Shown in pieces: positions 14,598 through 23,730 of a DNA stretch of 64,000 bases; the first letter of the stretch is position 1, and every line of letters begins with the position of its first letter. The notes below the pieces were generated by a model, which had not been told where the DNA came from, did not search any database, and saw only the letters and a list, made by a program, of their open reading frames with translations. The DNA is taken from contig NZ_CBQR020000153.1 in NCBI RefSeq assembly GCF_000455485.1, positions 45,632 to 109,631 on the forward strand, given 5' to 3'. The DNA is from Gorillibacterium massiliense. Its GTDB lineage: Bacteria; Bacillota; Bacilli; Paenibacillales; NBRC-103111. Made by a program: the position numbers and the translations under genes.

Positions 14598-17111
14598 ATG
14601 CGGAAAGTTCGCAGAGAAGATATAGAGTTGTTGTCTCCAGCAGGAGATTGGGAGTGTTTACGGGCGGCGGTAGCCAATGGAGCGGATGCCGTCTATTTTG
14701 GCGTGGAAAAATTCAACGCTCGCGCGAGGGCGAATAATTTTCGCAGCGAGGAGCTGCCGGAGATTATGTCGTACCTTCATTTATATGGCGTAAAAGGGTT
14801 CTTGACCTTCAACATCCTCGTCTTTGAAGACGAGTTGGCGGATGCGCAAGAGCTGATCGAGATGTGCATTCATGCGGGCGTAGACGCGGTGATCGTTCAG
14901 GATTTGGGGTTGGTAAAGCTGATCCGCCAGCTTTCACCGGATTTTCCGATCCACGGATCGACCCAGATGACGGTGACTTCGCCGGAAGCGGTGGAGTTTA
15001 CGAAACCTTTTGACATCGAACGGGTGGTGCTGGGTCGGGAAAACAACCTGAAGCAAATCCAGACCATCGGGGAGCAGGCGCAGCAGCCGATGGAGATTTT
15101 CGTTCATGGAGCGATCTGCGTATCGTATTCGGGACAATGTTTGACATCGGAGATGTGGGGCGGACGCTCTGCCAACCGGGGCGAGTGCGCCCAAGCGTGC
15201 CGCTTGCCGTACGATCTGATGGTAGATGGCGTGCACAAGCCGATGGGGGATATTTCTTATCTGCTGTCTCCTAAGGATTTGGCGGCCATTGAGCTGGTTC
15301 CGGAGCTAATCGAGGCGGGGGTTACGTCCTTTAAAATCGAAGGCCGGATGAAAAGCCCCGAATATGTGGCTAACGTGACCAGTAAATACCGCAAGGCGAT
15401 TGATCGTTATTTTGCCGGCGAGACCAGCGGGCCGACGAAGGAAGAGCTGCGGGAGCTGGAGCAAAGCTTTTCCCGCGGGTTCACTTACGGATTTCTTAAG
15501 GGAACGAACAACAAGCAACTGGTGGAGGGAACGTATCCGAAAAGCCGGGGCGTGTTCCTCGGCCGGGTGAAGCAAATTCTGCGGGACGGTGTCGTCTGCG
15601 AGCTGGATGCGCCGCTGAAGCGGGGCGACGGTATCGTGTTCGACGCCGGGGATCCGACGCAGAAGGAAGAGGGCGGCCGAGTGTATGACTTGCGCCGCCG
15701 TGGCGCAAAGCTGGAGGGCGAGGCCGCGGGCGGCCTCATCGAGATCGTGCCGGGTCGCAGCGATGTGGACCTGTCGCGGGTGCATGTCGGCGACAGGGTC
15801 TGGAAGACCAGCGACCCGCACCTGGACAAGCGGCTGCGCCAAACCTTCGAGACCGATAAGCCGTACCGGGTGCATCCGGTACGAGTGCTGGTCACGGGGG
15901 CGGCGGGGCAGCCGCTGAAAACCGTCTGGACGGACGTTCGCGAAGAACGGTCCGTCCAGGTGGAGTCCGAGCCGCTGCTCGAGCCTGCTTTGAAACGGCC
16001 GTTGGATGAGGCCGTTTTGGGCGAGCAGCTCGGGCGGCTCGGGGGCACGGTTTTCGAGCTCGCAGAGCTCGACGTCCGCCTGCAGGGGGACGTCATCGTG
16101 CCGATGCGCGAGCTCAACCGCATGCGCCGCGAGGCCGTGGAGCAGCTCGAGGCGGCGCGGCAGGCGCCCCGGCGCTACACGCTGCGCAGCGGCGTGGACG
16201 CCTACGCCGATGCGGCGCTTAGCGCTGCGCCAGCCGCGCCTGGCTCCGCCGCGTCGGAGCTGACGGCGCTCTGCCGCAGCCTCGAGCAGGTGCACGCGGC
16301 TCTCGCCGCCGGCATCGACTTCATTTATGCCGATTTCGAGTTCATCAAACAATTCCCCGCAGCGGTCGAAGCCGTGCGGAAGGCAGGCAAGCGCATCGCT
16401 CTTGCCACACCGCGGATTCATATGCCGGGGGAAACGGGCTATTTTAACAACATCCTCAAGCTTGAGCCGGATGCCGTTCTGGTCCGCAATACCGGAGCGC
16501 TTTACTACTTCATGAAGCATCGGCTGACCCATCCGGATGATCCGAAGCCGGAGCTAATTGGCGATTTTTCATTGAACGCGGCTAACCATAAAACCGTCGC
16601 TTTGTTCCTGGAGGCGGGCCTTAGTCGGGTGACACCGTCTTACGACCTTAACATTCAGCAAATGGTCGACATGCTCCGGCGTACCGATGCCTCCAAGCTG
16701 GAGTTGGTGATCCACCAGCATCTGCCGATGTACCATACGGAGCACTGCGTATATTGCACCTTCATGAGCGAGGGTACCAATTACACCAACTGCGGGCGCC
16801 CCTGCGAAGAACAGCGGGCATCCCTGCGGGACCGCATCGGCATGTCCCACCCGGTCCGGGTGGACGAAGGCTGCCGCAACACGGTATACAACGCCATCGA
16901 TCAATCAGGCGCCGAATATTTGCCAGAATTCTTGAACCTTGGCGTGAACCGCTACCGGGTCGAGTTTCTGGAGGAAACCCCAGCACAGGTGAGGGAAGTT
17001 CTTAACCTGTATCAACAAGCGCTGGCTGGACAAATCTCCGGAACAAAAGTGTGGAAGACGCTTAAAGCGACAAACCAGTTGGGCGTTACCCGCGGTCAAT
17101 TGGTGAAGTAA
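14598..17111 (+). CDS. Peptidase U32-family protein with DUF3656-like region (RlhA-type)
   Basis: 837 residues from ATG 14598, chosen because GGAGG lies 5 bases upstream; an in-frame start at 14499 would add an unlikely Cys-rich tail. N-terminal U32 domain (about 5-320): LLSPAGDWECLRAAVANGADAVYFG, HGSTQMTV, and the cysteine cluster SGQCLTSEM...NRGECAQACRLPY expected to bind an Fe-S cluster. The middle (about 330-560) resembles DUF3656. The C-terminal part repeats a U32-like barrel with HTEHCVYCTF and NCGRPC. The long DUF3656-containing class includes E. coli RlhA, which makes 5-hydroxycytidine in 23S rRNA; that role is inferred. Bases 15680-16330 are unusually GC-rich. Confidence 0.85.
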   Translation: MRKVRREDIELLSPAGDWECLRAAVANGADAVYFGVEKFNARARANNFRSEELPEIMSYLHLYGVKGFLTFNILVFEDELADAQELIEMCIHAGVDAVIVQDLGLVKLIRQLSPDFPIHGSTQMTVTSPEAVEFTKPFDIERVVLGRENNLKQIQTIGEQAQQPMEIFVHGAICVSYSGQCLTSEMWGGRSANRGECAQACRLPYDLMVDGVHKPMGDISYLLSPKDLAAIELVPELIEAGVTSFKIEGRMKSPEYVANVTSKYRKAIDRYFAGETSGPTKEELRELEQSFSRGFTYGFLKGTNNKQLVEGTYPKSRGVFLGRVKQILRDGVVCELDAPLKRGDGIVFDAGDPTQKEEGGRVYDLRRRGAKLEGEAAGGLIEIVPGRSDVDLSRVHVGDRVWKTSDPHLDKRLRQTFETDKPYRVHPVRVLVTGAAGQPLKTVWTDVREERSVQVESEPLLEPALKRPLDEAVLGEQLGRLGGTVFELAELDVRLQGDVIVPMRELNRMRREAVEQLEAARQAPRRYTLRSGVDAYADAALSAAPAAPGSAASELTALCRSLEQVHAALAAGIDFIYADFEFIKQFPAAVEAVRKAGKRIALATPRIHMPGETGYFNNILKLEPDAVLVRNTGALYYFMKHRLTHPDDPKPELIGDFSLNAANHKTVALFLEAGLSRVTPSYDLNIQQMVDMLRRTDASKLELVIHQHLPMYHTEHCVYCTFMSEGTNYTNCGRPCEEQRASLRDRIGMSHPVRVDEGCRNTVYNAIDQSGAEYLPEFLNLGVNRYRVEFLEETPAQVREVLNLYQQALAGQISGTKVWKTLKATNQLGVTRGQLVK

Positions 17112-17130
17112 ACAGACGACACGATTCCAA

Positions 17131-17181
17131 AAAAACAACGATCGCCTTCCACCGGATATGGGGGAGTGATCGTTGTTTTTT
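17131..17181. terminator. Bidirectional terminator
   Basis: AACAACGATC pairs with GATCGTTGTT, with A and T runs on both sides. It serves the U32 gene on the plus strand and the minus-strand ABC operon. Confidence 0.8.
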
Positions 17182-17213
17182 ACTGCGTATACCGAATGCT
17201 ATGAAAATAGTCC

Positions 17214-17417
17214 TCACTGCCGACTAACTCTTTTTTTGATCTGTGTCCGGATCACGATTACGAAAGAGATTAAAAAGACGTAGAAAATCAAAAACTTGAC
17301 CATGTAAATGAAATTGGCACTGCTCATGAAATCAGAAAAAGTGTAGACTTTCCTTTTTACACAAGAAAGGATGAAGCACGTGATAAATCCCAATGTATAG
17401 ATCATCGGCCTCTTCAT
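17214..17417 (-). CDS. Small membrane protein downstream of ABC transporter
   Basis: 67 residues from ATG 17417, with AGAGGG 5 bases upstream; an in-frame GTG at 17435 would overlap that site. Two hydrophobic segments (about 5-20 and 39-55) and a very basic end (RTQIKKRVSRQ) predict two membrane spans. It lies 34 bases after the ABC permease on the same strand, so it may be part of that operon. Function not recognised. Confidence 0.5.
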   Translation of the reverse strand: MKRPMIYTLGFITCFILSCVKRKVYTFSDFMSSANFIYMVKFLIFYVFLISFVIVIRTQIKKRVSRQ

Positions 17418-17451
17418 AGGTTCCCTCTCTTTCACTCAAGCGGCGGTGATT

Positions 17452-18072
17452 CTATGCTTTACTGGCTTTTTCCTTTGCCAACTTATAGCTTGCGCCATAA
17501 ATGAGAAAAGCGATCAGGTTTGCGATGATTATGAAGGGCGTTGATAGAATCGGCGGGAAATCGATCTTGAGATCCAGCGAGTTTTTGGCGAGAATGCCGA
17601 TAACGAAAAACAGCCCAATCATGACATACACGGAATTTTGCGCATAAAAATAGTTCTTCCAAAAATACAGAAACAGATAGATCGAGAAGTAGATTAAAAA
17701 ACAGGCTACACTCAACCAGGAAATCCGCATCATATCCGTATAGGAATCATCTACAAGAAAGTACTGCGCGGCCAAAATGTAAATTTGCGTAATCGCCAAG
17801 ATAAGCAGGGCCTCCATATATCGGCATGCAATTATCGTGGACTCCCGGATTGGCAGGGAGCGCAAGAACACTTTCACATCCTGCGAATCCTCGATGTAGC
17901 AGGACTTTCCAACAATGATCCCGACGTTTACGAGGGGCAATAAAACATTCATAAACCAGGTCTTGCCGCCGCCGTCCAGTTTTAAGGCGAACGGAAACAG
18001 AATCGTATAGAGAATCGCGATATAAATATATTTCTTATTAATGGCGAAATCTTTTTTTAGAATGGTTATCAT
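17452..18072 (-). CDS. ABC-2 type transporter permease
   Basis: 206 residues from ATG 18072, where GGAGGTGA lies 7 bases upstream; earlier in-frame ATGs lie inside the ATPase gene. Six hydrophobic stretches (about 15-30, 42-58, 82-105, 115-140, 148-170 and 180-197) fit an ABC-2 membrane subunit. The EDSQDVKVFLRSLPIRESTI loop resembles the family that works with YtrB/BcrA-like ATPases. Partner is the ATPase gene just upstream (28 bases). Export substrate unknown. Confidence 0.8.
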   Translation of the reverse strand: MITILKKDFAINKKYIYIAILYTILFPFALKLDGGGKTWFMNVLLPLVNVGIIVGKSCYIEDSQDVKVFLRSLPIRESTIIACRYMEALLILAITQIYILAAQYFLVDDSYTDMMRISWLSVACFLIYFSIYLFLYFWKNYFYAQNSVYVMIGLFFVIGILAKNSLDLKIDFPPILSTPFIIIANLIAFLIYGASYKLAKEKASKA

Positions 18073-18100
18073 GCTTTTATCACCTCCGTGACGGGCAGAT

Positions 18101-18985
18101 TTAACAGCGAACATTAGGTTGAGCATTGGCATGCTTCAGATAAAGCAGAACTTCGTCCAGAACAAGATGTTTAAAGTTCAATTCGCTATATTTGGATAAA
18201 TCGTCGCCAAGACTATCCGTATCGACAATGATCGTTCCTTTTGTGTGAAAACCTTTATTCTGAAAAAGACTCTGTAGGTTTGCATCGGTAATTTGATCAG
18301 GCGCAACCTTCTTAAATCTCCGGCTTATCTCTTCTTTTGTCGTATCGCAGATGATTGCTCCGCTATCTATATAAATGATGGAGTTAGCGATCTTTTCGAT
18401 ATCATCTGTTATATGAGACGAGAAGAACAAGGTGGTGCCGCGTTCTCTGGACAGGCGGTATAAAATATCCAGCAGTTCATCCCGTACGATGGGGTCAAGG
18501 CCTGAGGTAGGTTCGTCCAAAATAAGAAGTTCGGGATTATGGGAAAGGGCCAGGGCCAGCGAAAATTTAGTCCGCATCCCTTTGGAAAGCTCCCGCATTT
18601 TTTTTGATAGGTCAATCTCGAATACCTCTCGGGTTAACCTCTCAAATTGTTTGTCGTCCCAGTACTGCTTGTAGACGGATTTTACGAAATTGGAGATGGT
18701 CTTTATTTCAACGCTTTCGTAAAACTGGTTGTTTTCCCCAACGTAACCGATACGGATTTTCAAATCTTCCCGGCCCGCTGTGAGCTCCTCGCCGTTAAAC
18801 AGGATTTTTCCTTCTTGATAGTTGATGATATTAAGAATTGATTTGATAGTCGTTGTTTTCCCGGCACCGTTGGCTCCTATGAAACCTGCGATATCTCCCC
18901 GGTTAAGCTTGAATGAGACATGTTTTAGGGAAAAAGAACGATAACGCTTGACGAGACCGTCTACTTCCAAAACCGGTTTGTCCAT
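18101..18985 (-). CDS. ABC transporter ATP-binding protein
   Basis: 294 residues from the ATG at 18985; an in-frame ATG at 18997 has no room for a ribosome site before it. Walker A at 37-45 (GANGAGKTT), signature LSKGM at 133-137, Walker B with catalytic Glu at 153-159 (LLILDEP), and a switch His in FFSSHI. The C-terminal 70 residues are a family-specific tail. BcrA/YtrB-like exporter class. Such pairs are often led by a GntR-family repressor gene; none is present upstream here. Confidence 0.9.
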   Translation of the reverse strand: MDKPVLEVDGLVKRYRSFSLKHVSFKLNRGDIAGFIGANGAGKTTTIKSILNIINYQEGKILFNGEELTAGREDLKIRIGYVGENNQFYESVEIKTISNFVKSVYKQYWDDKQFERLTREVFEIDLSKKMRELSKGMRTKFSLALALSHNPELLILDEPTSGLDPIVRDELLDILYRLSRERGTTLFFSSHITDDIEKIANSIIYIDSGAIICDTTKEEISRRFKKVAPDQITDANLQSLFQNKGFHTKGTIIVDTDSLGDDLSKYSELNFKHLVLDEVLLYLKHANAQPNVRC

Positions 18986-19222
18986 CGTATAGTCCATCCT
19001 TTGCTAAAAGTTAAAAATTTACATTTTCATTTTCCAATTTTATTCCAAAATGGATGGTTTTTAAATAAAGTTAATTTGTCATTTATGTGAAATAAGGTCT
19101 GCTAATGTCGGCAGTAAGTCCAGAGTAACTTCGGACCCAAAGTGGCATAACGATAGTCCTCGCGCGAATACCCATAAGAGATGCAAAAAAATCGGCGTGT
19201 CTCATGAGGGGGAAAGCTCTCG

Positions 19223-20509
19223 ATGCAAATTCAGGTGGTCCAACCCGGGCAAACGCTCCATCAAATATCGGTAACCTATGGAGTATCAGTAGAGGAAATC
19301 GCGGAAGCCAACGAACTGCCGCCCAATATTGAGTTGGTCGTGGGCCAAGCGTTGGTGATTCCCATCGTCGGCTCGTATTATTGGGTGCGCGATGGGGATA
19401 CCTTAAACAGCATTGCTGCAAAATATGGCATTACGGTGCAGACGTTGGCGGACGCGAATCATATTTCCCCTACCGGCTCTGTATCACCAGGGAAACGACT
19501 CTACATTCCGCCCAAACCGCGGCGTTTCGCCGAAATCAACGCGTATATTGAGCCCCGGGGTGACAGTGTGTCACCCGCTTTGCTTAACGCCGCCCGGGAA
19601 GCAGCTCCCCATTTGACCTATCTCGCACCGTTCAGCTTCCGCATCAGGCGGGATGGAACGCTGGCTCCGCCCCCGTTGGGCAGTCTCCCTGTCTTGGCTA
19701 AGGAGAACGGTGCCGTGCTCATGATGGTGATGACCAATCTGGAGGGAGGCCAGTTCAGCGCCGAATTGGGGAGTGTCATCCTGAATGACCAGCAGGTCCA
19801 GAATCGTCTCTTGGACACGATCATCAGGACGGCGGGTAAGCTAGGCTTTCGGGACATTCATTTTGATCTGGAGCATCTTCGCCCTGAAGACCGGGAAGCC
19901 TATAACCGCTTTCTGCGTAAGGCCGCAAACCGGATTCATGAGGAAGGCTTGCTGATTTCGACGGCTTTGGCGCCCAAGACGAGTGCAACCCAAGCAGGAG
20001 CATGGTATACGGCTCATGATTATAGAACCCATGGGGAGATCGTCGATTTCGTCGTCATCATGACCTATGAATGGGGCTACAGCGGTGGTCCGCCGATGCC
20101 GGTTTCGCCTATTGGTCCGGTGCGGAATGTGTTGGAGTATGCACTTACGGAAATGCCCGCCAAGAAAATCATGATGGGCCAAAACCTGTACGGCTACGAC
20201 TGGACGCTTCCTTTTGTGCCAAGTGGAGCTTATGCCAAAGCCCTCAGTCCCCAGATGGCCATCGCCGTCGCCCGCGACCATCAGGTCCATATATCCTACG
20301 ACGAAAAGGCGCAGGCTCCGCATTTCCGCTACCGGGACGAGGATGGCAAAGAACATCAGGTTTGGTTTGAGGACGCCCGCTCCATCCAGGCGAAATTTGA
20401 TTTGCTCAAGGAACTGGGATTGCGGGGCATCAGCTACTGGAAGCTGGGACTCAGCTTTCCGCAAAACTGGCTGCTGATTGAAGAAAATTTCAGAGTGACG
20501 AAAAAATAG
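19223..20509 (+). CDS. yaaH: Spore cortex-lytic N-acetylglucosaminidase, YaaH/SleL family
   Basis: 428 residues. Two LysM peptidoglycan-binding repeats (about 2-46 and 51-95: VQPGQTLHQISVTYGVSVEE, VRDGDTLNSIAAKYGI), then a GH18-like TIM barrel (about 100-425). The catalytic strand reads HFDLEHL with Glu217 as probable proton donor; MTYEWGYSGGPPMPVSPI is the family's barrel strand 6-7 marker. No classical signal peptide, as in YaaH/SleL proteins packed into spores. Role (established for family): cleavage of cortical fragments during germination. GGGGGAAAG precedes the ATG. Single gene with a terminator. Confidence 0.9.
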   Translation: MQIQVVQPGQTLHQISVTYGVSVEEIAEANELPPNIELVVGQALVIPIVGSYYWVRDGDTLNSIAAKYGITVQTLADANHISPTGSVSPGKRLYIPPKPRRFAEINAYIEPRGDSVSPALLNAAREAAPHLTYLAPFSFRIRRDGTLAPPPLGSLPVLAKENGAVLMMVMTNLEGGQFSAELGSVILNDQQVQNRLLDTIIRTAGKLGFRDIHFDLEHLRPEDREAYNRFLRKAANRIHEEGLLISTALAPKTSATQAGAWYTAHDYRTHGEIVDFVVIMTYEWGYSGGPPMPVSPIGPVRNVLEYALTEMPAKKIMMGQNLYGYDWTLPFVPSGAYAKALSPQMAIAVARDHQVHISYDEKAQAPHFRYRDEDGKEHQVWFEDARSIQAKFDLLKELGLRGISYWKLGLSFPQNWLLIEENFRVTKK

Positions 20510-20535
20510 TTGTGCAAGTATGCAGCGATATAACA

Positions 20536-20576
20536 GAATGGCCGTTTCCTTGTGGAGACGGTCATTTTTGGTTATG
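20536..20576 (+). terminator. Rho-independent terminator
   Basis: ATGGCCGTTTCC and GGAGACGGTCAT pair around a TTGT loop and are followed by TTTTT. It ends the yaaH gene. Confidence 0.7.
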
Positions 20577-20631
20577 TGCCGACGATTTCCGGACAACCTC
20601 CTTTTTGTAACATCTTATATTCGGTTACTCT

Positions 20632-20660
20632 TTGATCTTTCGGGGGAATTTCATTATAGT
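20632..20660 (+). promoter_or_regulatory. Probable promoter of the GH3 gene
   Basis: TTGATC (20632-20637), 17-base spacer, TATAGT (20655-20660). It lies 90 bases before the GH3 start. Confidence 0.45.
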
Positions 20661-20749
20661 GAAAGGAATGGGTTCGCGGACTGGGCGGAAAGGTAAATTT
20701 GCGGCCGCCAGCGAGGCGATCCCGCATTTACGACATCAGGAGGATACAA

Positions 20750-23539
20750 GTGAATACAGAGAGATGGGGAGTACCATTACCAGGCTTTGCCGAGTTCAGC
20801 CGGAAGGTTGCCGCCGAAGGCGCGGTGCTTTTGAAGAACGAGGGCAACGTTTTACCCTTGCAAAAGGGCGATAACGTCGCGATTTTCGGGAGAACGCAGA
20901 TCAACTATTACCGCAGCGGTACGGGCTCAGGGGGCAGCGTCCACGTTACCCATACCACTAATCTGCTGGATGGGCTGCGGCAGAAAGCCAGCATTGCGGT
21001 AAATGAAGAGCTGGCGTCCGTCTATGAAAAATGGATTGAGCAAAATCCTTTCGACAACGGCGGCGGAGGCTGGGCGGCGGAGCCTTGGCACCAAAAAGAA
21101 ATGCCGCTTACCGATGAGTTGGTATCCGCAACGAGGAAGCAGTCGAACAAGGCCATCATCGTCATTGGCCGTACCGCTGGCGAGGATCAGGATAACGCTG
21201 ACGAGCCAGGAAGCTACCAGTTGAACGCCGACGAAATAGAGATGCTGAGGCACGTGACGGCCCATTTTGAACAGACGGCGGTTGTGCTGAACGTATCCAA
21301 CATTATCGACATGCGCTGGATGAACGACGAGAGTTATGAACATCCGATTCCGTGCGTGATCTATGCTTGGCAGGGGGGCATGGAAGGGGGCAACGCCATC
21401 GCCGACGTTTTGGTCGGAGACGTGACCCCGAGCGGTAAACTAACCGACACCATCGCCTATTCCATCGATGATTATCCCTCCACCCGCAACTACGAGAATG
21501 AAGATAAGAACCTGTACCAGGAAGACATTTATGTGGGGTACCGGTACTTTGAAACTTTTTGTCCGGATAAGGTTCAGTTTGAGTTCGGTTATGGGATTTC
21601 CTATACCACGTTTACCGTTGTGCCGGAAGAAGCCAAGCTGACCGAAAAAGACGGCATCACCTGCGTGGAGACCGGAGCGACAGTTACCAACAGCGGTAGC
21701 GTTTATGCGGGTAAAGAAGTCGTTCAAGTCTACTATGAAGCGCCTCAAGGCAAATTGGGCCGGCCCGTCAAAGCGTTGGCAGCCTTCGGGAAAACCAAGC
21801 TCCTTCAGCCGGGGGAATCGCAGCGTCTGACCGTGAGTTTTCCGGTGACGGCCATGGCTGCTTATGATGACGGTGGCGTGACCGGACATGTTTCGGCGTA
21901 TGTTTTGGAGGCGGGCACGTACCGTATTTTCGTCGGCAACAGCGTTAAAAATGTGGCGCAAGTCACTATAGATGGCCGCGAAGGATATGTTGTGGACGAG
22001 CTGCAAGTGGTGAAGCAGATGGAAGAGGCGTTGGCGCCGACGGAAAGCTTCACGCGGATGAAGCCGGGCGCCCGGCGGGAAGACGGCACGTATGAGCTGA
22101 TCTTTGAGCCTGTGCCGACGCAAACGGTATCCCTGGCTGAACGGATCGCCGCGAACCTGCCGGAATCCTTAGAGCAAACGGACGATCAAGGCTATACCTT
22201 GAAAGATGTTTATGAGCAAAAGGTGAGCATGGACGCCTTCATCGCCCAGCTCAGCGATCACGATTTGGCTACCATCGTTCGCGGGGAAGGCATGAGCAGT
22301 CCGCTGGTTACGCCGGGAACGGCTTCAGCCTTCGGCGGGGTAAGCGACCACCTGTTCAAATTCGGCATTCCTGTCGGCTGCACGGCGGACGGCCCTTCGG
22401 GCATTCGCATGGATAGCGGGCAAAAAGCAACCCAAGTGGCTATCGGCACCCTTTTGGCTGCTTCATGGGATGCGGAACTGGTCGAGGAACTGTACGTGAT
22501 GGAAGGGCAAGAACTCGTGAGCAACGAAATAGACGCTCTGCTGGGACCGGGCCTCAATATTCGCAGAAGCCCGCTTAATGGGCGGAACTTCGAATATTTT
22601 TCCGAGGATCCGTTAGTAACCGGGATATTTGCCGCCGCTTGCACCCGCGGCATCCATAAAGGCGGGGCCAACGCCACGTTGAAACACTTCGCCTGCAACA
22701 ACCAGGAAAAATACCGCAGCAAAGTGGATTCCGTTGTTTCGGAGCGCGCCCTGCGGGAGATTTACTTGAAGGGTTTCGAAATCGCCATCAAAGATGGCGG
22801 AGCAACTTCCATCATGACCGCGTACAATCCGGTCAATGGTCATTGGGCAGCTTCCAACTATGACCTGAACACGACCATTCTCCGTAAGGAATGGGGTTTT
22901 GCCGGTATCGTGATGACGGACTGGTGGGCGAAAATGAATGATGTCGTCCACGGCGGACCGGAGGACGTCAAGTTCACCAACTGGATGGTGCGGTCCCAAA
23001 ACGATCTGTATATGGTCGTCAATAACTACGGCGCCGAGATCAACTCCATGGAGGACAACACGTTGGAATCCTTGGAAAACGGTACTCTGACTCGCGGCGA
23101 ACTGCAGCGCTGCGCGGCAAACATCTGCCGCTTCCTGATGAAGGCCCCGGTATTCTCTCGTGACCAAGTCATCGAGGAAACGGTGCATACATTCGCTGCC
23201 GCCAGCTCCGTACCTTCAGCGGGACAAGCCCACGACCTGTCCGCGAATCCGCAAGTGAAGCCATCGGCAAGCGATTCATCTTATATGAAAGTCGGGGAGG
23301 CCGGCGAATACCGGATTATCGTGAGCATCATGTCTCCGGACACCAACTTGGCGCAAAGCGCATGCAATTTAACGCTGAACGGCCAACTGGCGACAACTAT
23401 CCAAACCAACGGCACCGACGGCCGCTGGATCCGCCAGAAGCTGGCGAAGGTCGAACTGGAAGCCGGATACTACGAGCTGAAACTCGACTTCGTCAAGCCG
23501 GGTCTGCAAGTCGGCTGGATCGAGTTTAATCGGGTTTAA
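20750..23539 (+). CDS. GH3-family glycosidase with inverted domain order
   Basis: 929 residues from GTG 20750 (AGGAGG 6 bases upstream). The usual GH3 order is reversed: the C-terminal alpha/beta sandwich comes first (about 15-270; AAEGAVLLKNEGNVLPL, GRTAGEDQDNADEPG), then a fibronectin III-like domain (about 320-430), then the TIM barrel (about 500-800) with the nucleophile Asp724 in VMTDWWAK and substrate motifs DGPSGIR and LKHFACNNQE. A carbohydrate-binding-like module ends it (about 830-929). No signal peptide, so probably cytoplasmic and acting on imported oligosaccharides. Reversed GH3 enzymes are known, for example from Ruminococcus and Butyrivibrio. Linkage specificity (beta-glucosidase or other) is not determined. 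Confidence 0.88.
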   Translation: MNTERWGVPLPGFAEFSRKVAAEGAVLLKNEGNVLPLQKGDNVAIFGRTQINYYRSGTGSGGSVHVTHTTNLLDGLRQKASIAVNEELASVYEKWIEQNPFDNGGGGWAAEPWHQKEMPLTDELVSATRKQSNKAIIVIGRTAGEDQDNADEPGSYQLNADEIEMLRHVTAHFEQTAVVLNVSNIIDMRWMNDESYEHPIPCVIYAWQGGMEGGNAIADVLVGDVTPSGKLTDTIAYSIDDYPSTRNYENEDKNLYQEDIYVGYRYFETFCPDKVQFEFGYGISYTTFTVVPEEAKLTEKDGITCVETGATVTNSGSVYAGKEVVQVYYEAPQGKLGRPVKALAAFGKTKLLQPGESQRLTVSFPVTAMAAYDDGGVTGHVSAYVLEAGTYRIFVGNSVKNVAQVTIDGREGYVVDELQVVKQMEEALAPTESFTRMKPGARREDGTYELIFEPVPTQTVSLAERIAANLPESLEQTDDQGYTLKDVYEQKVSMDAFIAQLSDHDLATIVRGEGMSSPLVTPGTASAFGGVSDHLFKFGIPVGCTADGPSGIRMDSGQKATQVAIGTLLAASWDAELVEELYVMEGQELVSNEIDALLGPGLNIRRSPLNGRNFEYFSEDPLVTGIFAAACTRGIHKGGANATLKHFACNNQEKYRSKVDSVVSERALREIYLKGFEIAIKDGGATSIMTAYNPVNGHWAASNYDLNTTILRKEWGFAGIVMTDWWAKMNDVVHGGPEDVKFTNWMVRSQNDLYMVVNNYGAEINSMEDNTLESLENGTLTRGELQRCAANICRFLMKAPVFSRDQVIEETVHTFAAASSVPSAGQAHDLSANPQVKPSASDSSYMKVGEAGEYRIIVSIMSPDTNLAQSACNLTLNGQLATTIQTNGTDGRWIRQKLAKVELEAGYYELKLDFVKPGLQVGWIEFNRV

Positions 23540-23618
23540 GACTAAAAGACCGCAGATGCGAACATCTACGGCCGGGCTTGCCGCTTCAAAGGCGGTCGGC
23601 TGTCGGTAATACGGAATA

Positions 23619-23664
23619 GGAAATGACCGTTACCTTAGCAGTGGGACGGTCATTTCCCTTTTTG
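23619..23664 (+). terminator. Rho-independent terminator
   Basis: Perfect 12-bp stem GGAAATGACCGT/ACGGTCATTTCC followed by CTTTTT. It ends the GH3 gene. Confidence 0.85.
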
Positions 23665-23682
23665 GAAAGATTAACCATATGG

Positions 23683-23709
23683 GCCGCTCATTGAGCGGCT
23701 TTTATTTTA
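23683..23709 (+). terminator. Second terminator-like hairpin
   Basis: GCCGCTC pairs with GAGCGGC around ATT and is followed by TTTTATTTT. It lies between the convergent GH3 and TetR genes. Confidence 0.65.
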
Positions 23710-23730
23710 TGTCTAAAGAAAAGCGCCCCC

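Noticed and set aside
15306-16532. Long minus-strand open frame (about 408 codons) opposite the U32 gene
   Set aside because: It lies antisense to a gene with clear protein motifs, in a GC-rich stretch where stops are rare, and its translation shows no domain or ribosome site.
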